DNA from: Candidatus Colimorpha enterica
Lineage (GTDB): Bacteria > Bacillota > Clostridia > Oscillospirales > CAG-272
Direction: 5' to 3'
Assembly: GCA_000433515.1 (NCBI GenBank)
Contig: FR891195.1
Span: 14,013 to 30,083 of the forward strand
Length of the DNA stretch: 16,071 nucleotides
Below, piece after piece: positions 7,906 through 14,925 of this stretch. The stretch's first letter is position 1. Each line of letters begins with the position of its first letter. Position numbers and translations under genes: made by a program. The notes under the pieces are model-generated. The model made no database searches and was not told the DNA's origin. It worked only from the letters and a program-made list of their open reading frames with translations.

Positions 7906-7939
7906 ATTGATTTTAACACAGTTACGTGATAAAATCAAT
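7906..7939. promoter_or_regulatory. Symmetric divergent promoter for the AraC-family and GH106-like genes
   Basis: A perfect 10-bp inverted repeat, ATTGATTTTA (7906-7915) and TAAAATCAAT (7930-7939), has a 14-bp centre. On the plus strand it reads TTGATT (7907-7912), a 17-bp spacer, then TAAAAT (7930-7935). By symmetry the minus strand reads the same boxes with the same spacing. Predicted starts are near 7942 (plus) and 7903 (minus), matching the two divergent genes. The GH106-like gene then has AAAGGA 8 nt before its ATG. The repeat may also serve as a regulator binding site. Confidence 0.65.
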
Positions 7940-7971
7940 ATGAAAATAATTGTTTCTGAAAGGAACACACG

Positions 7972-10305
7972 ATGAATCCGACAGTAATCTTTCTCCCGCT
8001 CGTCGGGAACCCGGAGAGAAAAGAGCTTCACGGCTTTCTCTCGCGCCTCCACGGCGGCGGGGTGGATCAGATAATGCTTTATGCCCGCTCCGGGCTTGAG
8101 GTTGAATATATGTCAGACGACTGGCGCAGGCTCTGCAAAGACTGCATTGATTTTGCCCGTGAAAACGGCATGAAGGTCTGGCTTTACGACGATTTCAACT
8201 GGCCGTCCGGCTCCTGCATGAACCGCGTGGCGCACGCAGACCCGGATTTTGTGGCAAAAAGGTTTGTTTACGAAAATCACACTCTCCGCGTTGAAAAAAT
8301 GCACACGGAGGAGATGAACTGCACGTTCGAGCCGTTCTCGGTCGATCTGTTCAGCCCCGGCGCGGTGAACTGCTTTATAGAAATGACCCACGAGAAATAT
8401 TTCAGGTGGTTCGGGGACGATTTCGGAAAGACGGTATCCGGGTTCTTTACCGACGAGCCGAGCTTTGACTACACTGTTGCCCGCGAAATATTCAACCCCG
8501 ACCTCGTCCGCCTGCCGTATTACGACGGGATAGAGGAGGAATACCGCACAAGATTCGGCGGCGACATAAGAGAGCGGATAACCGCCTACTGCGAGGGTGA
8601 GGAATGCGCGGATTTTCAGTACGGCTACAACCTGATGCTTGCGGAGCGCTTCCGCGACATATATGTGAAAAAGCTGTCCGACTGGTGCCGGGCGCATTCC
8701 GTCGCGCTTACCGGTCATTTCTACGGCGACAACAGCATTTACAACTGCATTCAGGTGACCGGGGATATTTTCGGCTGTCTTGACCTTATGGACGTGCCGG
8801 GGGTTGACGAGATCGAGACGCATCTCAGCCCGGACACGGAGCTTATCTTTTCACAGCTGAAAAACGCAAGGGAGCACGGCGCAAAGCACGGAATGGCGGA
8901 GCTTTTCGGCCTCGGTCCCTGCTCCATGCCGTATGCGCGGAGAAATCAGTTCATCTGGTATGCGGCAATGTACGGTGCAGATCATTATTACACAATTTCG
9001 CACTACGACATCCGCGGCAACATCAAAAAGGATACGTATTTCAGCATCTTTTCCCCCGACTCACCCGACTTTTACTCCGCTCCGGAGCTTGCGCGGTCGG
9101 CTGAAAGAGCCGCGGAGTATGCCGGGAAGGAGATAAGCGTCACCTTCTCCCTCCGCTATCCCTTCACCGCCTGCGCAAAAACTCTGCGCGACAGGAAGCC
9201 GGTGCATTATGACGCGCTTTTCAAAAGCTGCATCGCCGCGTTGAACCGCAGACAGCTAAGATGGAAGCTGATACGCGAGGGCGAAAAGACTGCGACGGAA
9301 TACACCATGTCCTTCGGAAACGGCGGAATAACCGAGGAGGGGCGCGGGTGCTTCTTCCACGGTATTCCGGAGCTTGATGCCTTTCTTGCCGGCATTGATC
9401 CCGGAACAACGGTCACCGACAAATCCGGCTCACTTGCCGATGAGGTTATGATACGGGAATTCACCGACGGGACGTTTGTCGTACTCGATACCGGGAACAC
9501 GGAAAGACCGCCGCGCGACCTTATTCTCTGCCGCAGGGGAGAGAAGATTCCCTTCACGCTGAATGCCTTCGGGGTTTTTGCCGGAGAAAGCGAAAGATTA
9601 ACGCGCGCACACAGCCTCCCCGTCACTCCGGAAAGCTATGAATTCGCCTCGCCGAACCTTCTCCGTGCCGATATGACCGACAGGCGCGACTTCCGGTTTG
9701 TCCTGACAGAGGATATGAGCCTCGGTTTCAGCATAAGGACATATGAGCGGGTACCGGTCACGCTCGACGGCAAGGAAATCACCGGCAAAAGCATCCCCGA
9801 CCGACTCCCGGAATGCATGAAAAAGCTGTACCTGCAGACCGGAGAAATGCCGCTTTCCGCCGGGGAGCATATTCTGTCGGCACCGAAAGACTCCCCGTTC
9901 CTGCCCGATGTGATAATCAACGGAGATTTCACCTGCCGGGACGGAATGACGCTTGCTCCGGGGAGAAATCACCCGGTCGGTGCGCCTTTTTACGGCGAGG
10001 GGACGCTTGTCTTTACGGCTGATATCCCGGAAGGCGCGCGCAATATCGCGGTAAGATATGACGACAATTTTCTGACCTCGTCCCTCACGGCTGACGGCGA
10101 GGAGATCGGCAGAAAAGCCTTTGCGCCTTATGTTTACGAAATTCCCGGGAAATTTGCCGGAAAGCGCATTGAATTCCGCCTCACACTCCGCTCGTCCACA
10201 GCCCCGCTGTTCGGAAAGCTCTCCGACCCCGGAATCGTATGGGGAATGAGGATATCCGATCCGGAGATCTTTGGGGTCGGAAACCTCAGCATCATGTGGG
10301 ACTGA
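7972..10305 (+). CDS. GH106-like glycoside hydrolase (putative alpha-L-rhamnosidase clan)
   Basis: A 777-residue protein starting at ATG 7972 with AAAGGA upstream. The N-terminal half resembles the barrel of GH106-type enzymes: LYDDFNWPSG (71-80), GFFTDEPSF (157-165), GHFYGD (248-253), VPGVDEI (276-282) and MAELFG (308-313). D73, D74, E162 and E310 are candidate active-site acids (inference). The middle is beta-rich, and the end (about 640-777) looks like a galactose-binding jelly roll (ADIPEGARNIAVRYDD, FAGKRIEFRLTL). Characterised GH106 enzymes remove alpha-L-rhamnose from pectic rhamnogalacturonan, but they are usually larger and exported. This one has no signal peptide and is probably cytoplasmic. 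It is divergent from the AraC-family gene and closed by a strong terminator, so it is monocistronic. The family assignment rests on remembered motifs; a different, uncharacterised TIM-barrel hydrolase family is possible. Confidence 0.65.
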   Translation: MNPTVIFLPLVGNPERKELHGFLSRLHGGGVDQIMLYARSGLEVEYMSDDWRRLCKDCIDFARENGMKVWLYDDFNWPSGSCMNRVAHADPDFVAKRFVYENHTLRVEKMHTEEMNCTFEPFSVDLFSPGAVNCFIEMTHEKYFRWFGDDFGKTVSGFFTDEPSFDYTVAREIFNPDLVRLPYYDGIEEEYRTRFGGDIRERITAYCEGEECADFQYGYNLMLAERFRDIYVKKLSDWCRAHSVALTGHFYGDNSIYNCIQVTGDIFGCLDLMDVPGVDEIETHLSPDTELIFSQLKNAREHGAKHGMAELFGLGPCSMPYARRNQFIWYAAMYGADHYYTISHYDIRGNIKKDTYFSIFSPDSPDFYSAPELARSAERAAEYAGKEISVTFSLRYPFTACAKTLRDRKPVHYDALFKSCIAALNRRQLRWKLIREGEKTATEYTMSFGNGGITEEGRGCFFHGIPELDAFLAGIDPGTTVTDKSGSLADEVMIREFTDGTFVVLDTGNTERPPRDLILCRRGEKIPFTLNAFGVFAGESERLTRAHSLPVTPESYEFASPNLLRADMTDRRDFRFVLTEDMSLGFSIRTYERVPVTLDGKEITGKSIPDRLPECMKKLYLQTGEMPLSAGEHILSAPKDSPFLPDVIINGDFTCRDGMTLAPGRNHPVGAPFYGEGTLVFTADIPEGARNIAVRYDDNFLTSSLTADGEEIGRKAFAPYVYEIPGKFAGKRIEFRLTLRSSTAPLFGKLSDPGIVWGMRISDPEIFGVGNLSIMWD

Positions 10306-10322
10306 CGGTCTGACCCTATATG

Positions 10323-10360
10323 AACAAAACGCACCCGAGAAAAATCAGGTGCGTTTTGTT
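10323..10360. terminator. Bidirectional intrinsic terminator
   Basis: A perfect 13-bp stem (AACAAAACGCACC at 10323-10335; its complement at 10348-10360) with a 12-nt loop. The U-rich arm ends in GTTTTGTTTATG on the plus strand and GTTTTGTTCATA on the minus strand. It sits between the convergent GH106-like gene (stop 18 nt away) and the surface-protein gene (stop 31 nt away), and can serve both. Confidence 0.9.
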
Positions 10361-10391
10361 TATGTAAGCCCCTTGCAGGAGAGACTGTCTG

Positions 10392-11645
10392 TTAATTCTT
10401 CAGAGCCTTTATCTTCTTGTCGAAGATGAGATACATGACAAGCGCGGTCAGGATTATCGAGATCGCGGCGGTGAGGACAACCACAAGAACAACGTTGACG
10501 CTGCCGTCTGCCGGCTTGTTGTCGCCTGTCGTCGGAGCCTTTCCGGTATCGGTTCCGTTCGAACCGGTATTGTCTCCGGAAGAAGCGGCGCTCTTATAGA
10601 CTGCCGAAAGAGTGACGTCGCCGTCGGGCATCACGAAGTTGAGCTGTCTGGAATCGTTCTTTTCGACCTCGACACCGGTGATCTCCCAGTGGTCGAAAAC
10701 CTCGCCCGCCTCGTTGTTTGCGGGAGCCGAAACGGTGACGGGAGAGCCGACCGCTGCCTTATCCTCGGTCTTGCCGTTGACCAGCTTTCCGTTTTCGACC
10801 TTGACGGTGTGCTTTACGATCTCCTTATACTGAGCGGTGAGTTTTACTTCACCTGCGGGCATACGGAAGGAAACGGGGTTCGCCGTCTCGTCCTCAAGCG
10901 TGACGCCCTCGGCTACCCATTTTTCAAACTGCATTCCCTCCTCTGCCTTGTCGGCGGAGACGGTTACAAGCTCGCCCTCGCAGTACTTTGAGCTTTCGCT
11001 GTCGGCAGCGCCTCCGGCTACGGTCACGGGGTATTCTGCCGGCTGATCTCCGTTAATCTCCTTGAGGGTGATCTTCATTTCATCGATTGTAACAGGGTCA
11101 TTACTTTCTCCGTAGATAAGACGGAAGAGGAAGAATATCTGCTCGCCCTTTCTGAGCCTGTATGTTCCTTCAAAGGTCGTATTGCCCTGTCCGAGGATCA
11201 TTCCAGGGTCGCGCCATGAGCCGTTGCAGTAGAAGCCGACCTCGGTATCACCGTTTGCCCACCATGCGTGAGCGGTTACCTTGTAGTCGTAAATTCCGTC
11301 GATCGGTGCAGTGAACACGATGTAGTCGTAAACACCGCGCCAGCAGTGTGCTACCGGAAGTCCGTTTGACTGAGAAAAATGAATGACGTCGTCTCCCGAC
11401 ATTCCGTAGACCGGTCCGGGGTTGTCAACGACCTCGAATCTGTCAAGCGGCTTTGCTCCGTTCGGAGGAATCTGTGTATTGGTCCAGAGAGAAAACTGTC
11501 CGAGATCAAGTCCCTTTCCGAAACCGGTGTTGTAAAGATCAAATACCTGTCCTTCCTTCCATGCAGCGGAGGAGGGCACATACATCGACATTGCGGTCAG
11601 CACGACAAGCACCGCCGCAAGCATCACCCTTACGATTTTTTTCAT
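10392..11645 (-). CDS. Secreted surface protein with InlB-like repeats and a C-terminal anchor
   Basis: A 417-residue protein starting at ATG 11645 with AAGGAG 6 nt upstream. Residues 1-28 form a signal peptide (MKKIV..., hydrophobic core, likely cleavage after SSA or SAA). Residues 29-200 look like an aromatic-rich beta-sandwich (W29, W54, W102, W128, W129, W144), possibly carbohydrate-binding (inference). Two divergent InlB/Listeria-Bacteroides-type repeats follow at 205-275 and 278-351; each has an F-x-x-W type core and ends in (F)xMPxGxVxLxAxY. A Gly/Ser/Thr/Asp-rich linker (352-382) carries APTTGD (370-375), then a hydrophobic segment (384-407) and the basic tail DKKIKALKN. The tail resembles a sortase sorting signal with a non-canonical first residue, though a plain membrane anchor is possible. 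It is the only exported protein seen here apart from the single-pass anti-sigma-like protein. Its ligand is unknown. It has its own promoter and terminator. Confidence 0.88.
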   Translation of the reverse strand: MKKIVRVMLAAVLVVLTAMSMYVPSSAAWKEGQVFDLYNTGFGKGLDLGQFSLWTNTQIPPNGAKPLDRFEVVDNPGPVYGMSGDDVIHFSQSNGLPVAHCWRGVYDYIVFTAPIDGIYDYKVTAHAWWANGDTEVGFYCNGSWRDPGMILGQGNTTFEGTYRLRKGEQIFFLFRLIYGESNDPVTIDEMKITLKEINGDQPAEYPVTVAGGAADSESSKYCEGELVTVSADKAEEGMQFEKWVAEGVTLEDETANPVSFRMPAGEVKLTAQYKEIVKHTVKVENGKLVNGKTEDKAAVGSPVTVSAPANNEAGEVFDHWEITGVEVEKNDSRQLNFVMPDGDVTLSAVYKSAASSGDNTGSNGTDTGKAPTTGDNKPADGSVNVVLVVVLTAAISIILTALVMYLIFDKKIKALKN

Positions 11646-11705
11646 AATGTACTCCTTGTAGTTATAATTGCGGTTTAACCGCCGGAAATACTTGTTTCCA
11701 CTACA

Positions 11706-11734
11706 AATATAACATCTTAAAGCCGATAAGTCAA
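11706..11734 (-). promoter_or_regulatory. Promoter of the surface-protein gene
   Basis: On the minus strand, TTGACT (11734-11729), a 17-bp spacer, and TATATT (11711-11706). The start point should be near 11699, about 50 nt before the ATG. The leader contains GCGGTT-T-AACCGC (11670-11682), a short palindrome that may be an operator or a weak hairpin. From here to the terminator at 11837 I saw nothing else. Confidence 0.75.
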
Positions 11735-11792
11735 TAATAACGGGGGATTATTGAACGATATGCCTATGGGTTCGGAACAGGGCTGCAATTAA

Positions 11793-11837
11793 AGGGCGGT
11801 GTCAGAAAACCCGCTCCGGGTTTTTTGACACCGCCCT
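11793..11837 (-). terminator. Long hairpin terminator downstream of hpf
   Basis: A 21-bp stem (11793-11813 with 11817-11837; one G-T wobble, 3-nt loop CTC) lies 46 nt past the hpf stop. On the minus strand it is followed by TTTAATTG, a modest U-run. On the plus strand the following bases (GTTAAG) are not a U-tract. It is best read as the hpf terminator, which also insulates the surface-protein promoter just downstream. Confidence 0.8.
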
Positions 11838-11883
11838 GTTAAGTCACGGTTTGCTGACATGCCGGCGATTTGCCGACAGCCTT

Positions 11884-12399
11884 TCACTTCTCCGGGATTA
11901 TCAGTCCGTAGCCTCCGTTATGCCTTCTGTAAACGACCGCAGCCTCGCCGGTATCGGAGTTTCTGAACATGAAGAATTCATGACCGATGAGGTTCATCTG
12001 GAGTATAGCCTCCTCCGGGCTCATGGGCTTCATAACAAAGACCTTTTCTCTTATGCCGAACACTTCCTCGGATTCCTCCGGCTCATCCGTAAACCTGAGC
12101 GATCCTTCTCTCAGCCTTTTTTCAAGCCGCGTCTTGTTTTTTCTTATCTGCCTTTCGATGGTATCGACGGCGGTGTCGAGTGCATTGTTGAAGGTTGAGT
12201 CCATCTCCTCGCTTCTGAAAAGCATTCCGGTGCTTGAGACGGTAAGCTCAAGTCTTTCGGCATTCTTTTCATGACTCAGCGTGACATATGCCACGGCATC
12301 GTCTCTGAAATACTTGTCGAGCTTGGTCAGCTTTTTGGAGATCAGCTGCTTCAGGCTCTCTTCGACTTCCATGCGGCGTCCGATGATGTTGATTTTCAT
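11884..12399 (-). CDS. hpf: Long-form ribosome hibernation promoting factor
   Basis: A 171-residue protein. Residues 1-100 match the S30AE/HPF domain (MKINIIGRRMEVEESLKQLI; KKLTKLDKYF; the TFNNALDTAVDTIERQIRKNK helix at 69-89). Residues 118-171 are the C-terminal dimerisation domain of long HPF (KVFVMKPMSPEEAILQMNLI, then GHEFFMFRNSDTGEAAVVYR and DGYGLI-like GGYGLI). Known role: it binds the 30S subunit in stationary phase and dimerises 70S ribosomes into inactive 100S particles. I chose ATG 12399, with AAGGTGG upstream; the longer in-frame start would run through the promoter. It is a housekeeping gene, monocistronic, and unrelated to the neighbouring sugar genes. Identification is firm. Confidence 0.96.
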   Translation of the reverse strand: MKINIIGRRMEVEESLKQLISKKLTKLDKYFRDDAVAYVTLSHEKNAERLELTVSSTGMLFRSEEMDSTFNNALDTAVDTIERQIRKNKTRLEKRLREGSLRFTDEPEESEEVFGIREKVFVMKPMSPEEAILQMNLIGHEFFMFRNSDTGEAAVVYRRHNGGYGLIIPEK

Positions 12400-12423
12400 A
12401 AACTTTCCACCTTCTTGCGGTAT

Positions 12424-12443
12424 TTGCAGTTTTTCAACTGCAA
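12424..12443 (-). promoter_or_regulatory. Stem-loop at the 5' end of the hpf transcript
   Basis: TTGCAGTT and AACTGCAA form an 8-bp stem with a 4-nt loop. With the start point predicted near 12441, the hairpin would begin at about the first nucleotide of the mRNA. A 5'-terminal stem-loop is a known way to slow mRNA decay, so a long-lived hpf message in dormant cells is a plausible reading (inference). Confidence 0.5.
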
Positions 12444-12447
12444 TTAT

Positions 12448-12476
12448 ATTATACCATATCTCCGCAAGCCTGTCAA
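12448..12476 (-). promoter_or_regulatory. Consensus sigma-A promoter of hpf
   Basis: On the minus strand the boxes are exact matches to consensus: TTGACA (12476-12471), 17-bp spacer, TATAAT (12453-12448). The predicted start is near 12441, 42 nt before the ATG. An AT-rich stretch (12489-12504) lies upstream of the -35 and may act as an UP element. Confidence 0.88.
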
Positions 12477-12525
12477 CAATGTTTTGTTGATTATATATAA
12501 ACATTCTGTTTCAAAGCGTTCGGAG

Positions 12526-12545
12526 ACAAGCGGTACCGCTCGTCG
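12526..12545 (-). terminator. Weak hairpin after the melibiase-like GH36 gene
   Basis: On the minus strand GACGAGCG and CGCTTGTC flank GTAC, an 8-bp stem with one G-T wobble that contains the palindrome AGCGGTACCGCT (12529-12540). It begins 5 nt past the GH36 stop. The following bases are not U-rich, so termination may be weak and read-through into hpf is possible. Confidence 0.4.
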
Positions 12546-12549
12546 GTTT

Positions 12550-14637
12550 TCAGAGCGTAATGCTCCAGTCAGTCTCGGTTCCGTCCGGTGTAAGCGTCAC
12601 CTCCGCAGTCCTGTCTGCGAGGGGATCGTACACCGTGACAGTGTATTCGTCTCCCGGCACCGTCCGCGATCTGCCCGAGAAGGTACGCGTATCGGGATCC
12701 CAGCCGCAGTACAGCACGTCAAAAGCCCCCTGTGTGATATGACGGCTTGTCGCGACAAGCTGCGGGATGCCGGTAACGCGCCTTACCGAAAGAACCGCAG
12801 AGCCGCAGGCAGGCAGACTGACTGTCACACCGTGCCGGAGCTTACCCAGAAATCTGCGGTTCCAGAAATCGTAAACAAGGTATTCCGCCTCCGGTTCAAG
12901 GTCAAGCCCGGAAAAGTCAAGACGGTATGTGACCGGTCTTTCGCGCATATTGAAAATGTCCGCGATCTGGTATTCGTCGCTGCGTGTCCTGACAAAGCAC
13001 CCGACAACAAGGCATTCGTCAGGGAGAGCGCACCTGTCCGGGATCATCGGATGTGTATTCATCGGAGGAATTGCGCGCCGTATGATCCCGATCCGCCCGT
13101 CAGACAGCTCACGCAGGTCATCGCCGAGAGTTATCGGAGTACCGAGGAGCGAGAAAAGAGACGCTCTCGATACCGCCTGATCGCAGGTGTTGAATTCTTC
13201 CCTTACGACAAGGTTGTCCGGGTCACAGTATTCGGCGATGTTGTGGAGAAAATAAAAACCGAGAAGACGTCTGACGCCCGATTCGATGAAATTATCCCAG
13301 CTGAAAATATCCGCTCCGATCCTTGCGGCATCAAATACATCGGAATACAGCATGATATCGCGCTCGCCCTCGCCGTGACATGACAGCATATATACCCTGT
13401 CGCCGACGGTTTCCCGCGCCTTCTTCACGACATTGCGCATTGCCTGCTCCGAGGTGACGGAGGTGTCGAAGAACCTGTCGTGATACTGATCGAAGTAGTC
13501 AAGCGCCCTCGGCAGAGCATCCCATTTAATTGCACCGTATCCCCATTTTTCGGTAAGCTGACTGAACACCTCCGGAATAAAGGAATTCAGATAATCCGGA
13601 TTTGTCGGGTCGAACCAATAATCGCCGCACCATGACGGACGTTTTACAAGCAGTGATTCCGGATGCTCCTTCAGAAAGCGGTTTTCGCGGACATCGTGAG
13701 ACGCACCGATCCATATACACGGCACAAAGCCGTCCTCTTTTATCCGGTCGGAAACATATTTCATTCCGTGCGGATATTTCCCGGCATCCGGGGTGAAGCT
13801 ATCGAAATCGCCGTTGTAATCACCGAAATCCTTATGGTACCATTCCCAGTCGACCCATATTGCATCGGCACCGTAAGCCGCGAGCTTTTCCTTCTGGACG
13901 GCTGAGTTTTCAAGCACGGCACTCTCGCACGCGCCGAATCTGACCGCATACCATGTCATCCAGCCGACCGGAGGGCGGGTAAAAACAGTGTTGTTGTTCA
14001 TCGGGCGGTAATTCATTCCGAAACGGTTTTTCATGAAATCCTTCACCGTACGGAGAGAAAACGACATATTACCGCATCCCAGCCTCTCGGTAAAGCCGTA
14101 GCACCCCGCGTCATAGTCATACCGGTATGCGGGTGCGGGTGATAAAACAAGAAGCCTGTCGGTCAGACGGTCAAAAAGCGAATCGCATCCCCTTGCCGCG
14201 GCGGGACCTATCGCACAGCGAAGACCGTTTCCGGGGTTTACGGAGTACATTGCAAAGGTGTCGCTTTCGGGGTTTGCTCCCCACACGGCGTGACCGTGAA
14301 TATCATAGAAGTAGTCGCTGTCGCGCTCCGCTTCAAGCGAGATGTCCGCGCCGTCGGCAGACAGTATCACTCTGAGGATGAAGAACGGAAGAGCCTCCGG
14401 TCCCCCGCAAAAGCAGACGGAGAGCCCGTTTGACGCAAGGTGTTTTTCATGCGCGCAGTACACGGAGGAATAATCGGCAGGGGTAATTGCCTGATAAACG
14501 TGGTTCAGGTCGCGGGTGTGTACCGTGATGCCGAGACCGGACAGTATTGCCCCCTGCTCTCCCCCGATATCAAGTGTCCTTTTTTCTTCATCGAAACGTG
14601 CGTAGCTGCCTCTGTAATTGATGTAGTTGTATGACAT
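12550..14637 (-). CDS. GH36 melibiase-type alpha-glycosidase
   Basis: A 695-residue protein. An N-terminal beta-domain (about 1-215) precedes a TIM barrel with VGWMTWYAVRFG (224-235), WVDWEWY (261-267), YPHGMK (288-293), AIKWD with the probable nucleophile D373, and ARIGAD with the probable acid/base D443. This is the pattern of GH36/GH27 retaining alpha-galactosidases. The C-terminus is beta-sandwich-like. It is diverged from the other GH36 in this window, which belongs to the raffinose-synthase-like branch. There is no signal peptide, so it is probably cytoplasmic. I chose ATG 14637, with AAAGGA 8 nt upstream; the longer start at 14682 overlaps that ribosome site and lacks one of its own. 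It is monocistronic, with a strong promoter and a palindromic candidate operator in its leader. Alpha-galactosidase activity is the first guess; related alpha-sugars (for example N-acetylgalactosamine) are possible. Confidence 0.8.
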   Translation of the reverse strand: MSYNYINYRGSYARFDEEKRTLDIGGEQGAILSGLGITVHTRDLNHVYQAITPADYSSVYCAHEKHLASNGLSVCFCGGPEALPFFILRVILSADGADISLEAERDSDYFYDIHGHAVWGANPESDTFAMYSVNPGNGLRCAIGPAAARGCDSLFDRLTDRLLVLSPAPAYRYDYDAGCYGFTERLGCGNMSFSLRTVKDFMKNRFGMNYRPMNNNTVFTRPPVGWMTWYAVRFGACESAVLENSAVQKEKLAAYGADAIWVDWEWYHKDFGDYNGDFDSFTPDAGKYPHGMKYVSDRIKEDGFVPCIWIGASHDVRENRFLKEHPESLLVKRPSWCGDYWFDPTNPDYLNSFIPEVFSQLTEKWGYGAIKWDALPRALDYFDQYHDRFFDTSVTSEQAMRNVVKKARETVGDRVYMLSCHGEGERDIMLYSDVFDAARIGADIFSWDNFIESGVRRLLGFYFLHNIAEYCDPDNLVVREEFNTCDQAVSRASLFSLLGTPITLGDDLRELSDGRIGIIRRAIPPMNTHPMIPDRCALPDECLVVGCFVRTRSDEYQIADIFNMRERPVTYRLDFSGLDLEPEAEYLVYDFWNRRFLGKLRHGVTVSLPACGSAVLSVRRVTGIPQLVATSRHITQGAFDVLYCGWDPDTRTFSGRSRTVPGDEYTVTVYDPLADRTAEVTLTPDGTETDWSITL

Positions 14638-14686
14638 ATCAGGGTTCCTTTCATGAATCATTTGTTTTAAGCATACATTCATTTAC

Positions 14687-14698
14687 ATTAACGTTAAT
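14687..14698. promoter_or_regulatory. Palindromic candidate operator ATTAACGTTAAT
   Basis: A perfect 12-bp palindrome with a central CG lies just downstream of the predicted start point of the GH36 melibiase-type gene (about +9 to +20). LacI-family repressors typically bind central-CG palindromes in this position, so repression by a sugar-responsive LacI-type protein encoded elsewhere is likely (inference). Confidence 0.6.
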
Positions 14699-14713
14699 AG
14701 TCCGGCTGCTCCG

Positions 14714-14742
14714 ATTATAGCACAAATCAGCTCTGCCGTCAA
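14714..14742 (-). promoter_or_regulatory. Promoter of the melibiase-type GH36 gene
   Basis: On the minus strand, TTGACG (14742-14737), a 17-bp spacer, and TATAAT (14719-14714). The predicted start is near 14707, giving a leader of about 70 nt that includes the palindromic candidate operator. Confidence 0.82.
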
Positions 14743-14760
14743 TAGCGTTTCCCCGGATTA

Positions 14761-14789
14761 TTGACAAAACTCGATAAATCCTGTATCAT
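14761..14789 (+). promoter_or_regulatory. Promoter of the ECF sigma operon
   Basis: TTGACA (14761-14766), a 17-bp spacer, and TATCAT (14784-14789) on the plus strand. The predicted start is near 14796, so the leader is about 130 nt. The boxes look like a housekeeping sigma-A promoter rather than an ECF-type promoter, so autoregulation by this sigma factor is not evident from the sequence. Confidence 0.75.
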
Positions 14790-14802
14790 ATATTCGAAAA
14801 AA

Positions 14803-14826
14803 TTCCGGCCGCAGGTCCCGCCGGAA
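14803..14826 (+). promoter_or_regulatory. Hairpin and homopolymer tracts in the sigma leader
   Basis: TTCCGGC (14803-14809) and GCCGGAA (14820-14826) form a 7-bp stem with a 10-nt loop near the 5' end of the predicted transcript. Further along are A7T6 (14844-14856), C7 (14860-14866) and a second small inverted repeat, TTCCG (14855-14859) with CGGAA (14881-14885). I saw no known riboswitch. The role is unknown. Confidence 0.35.
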
Positions 14827-14925
14827 ATGAAGCAGTGAAAAACAAAAAAATTTTTTCCGCCCCCCCGTAACCTTCCGGGACGGAATGCGACATAAAAGAT
14901 GAAGGCACATCGAAAGGAGCCGGGA

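Noticed and set aside
8113..8823. Minus-strand open frame of 236 codons opposite the GH106-like gene
   Set aside because: Antisense to the conserved motif region of the glycosidase, with no ribosome site.
11793..11837. Mobile-element end or attachment site suggested by the 21-bp inverted repeat
   Set aside because: The 3-nt loop, the position right after hpf and the absence of any transposase or second copy fit a terminator.
12271..13383. Plus-strand open frame of 370 codons across hpf and the GH36 gene
   Set aside because: It runs antisense through two clear genes and the hpf promoter; its product resembles no protein family.
14844..14866. Phase-variable homopolymer switch (A7T6 and C7 tracts)
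   Set aside because: The tracts are short and lie in an untranslated leader away from the promoter spacer and ribosome site, so slippage has no obvious effect.
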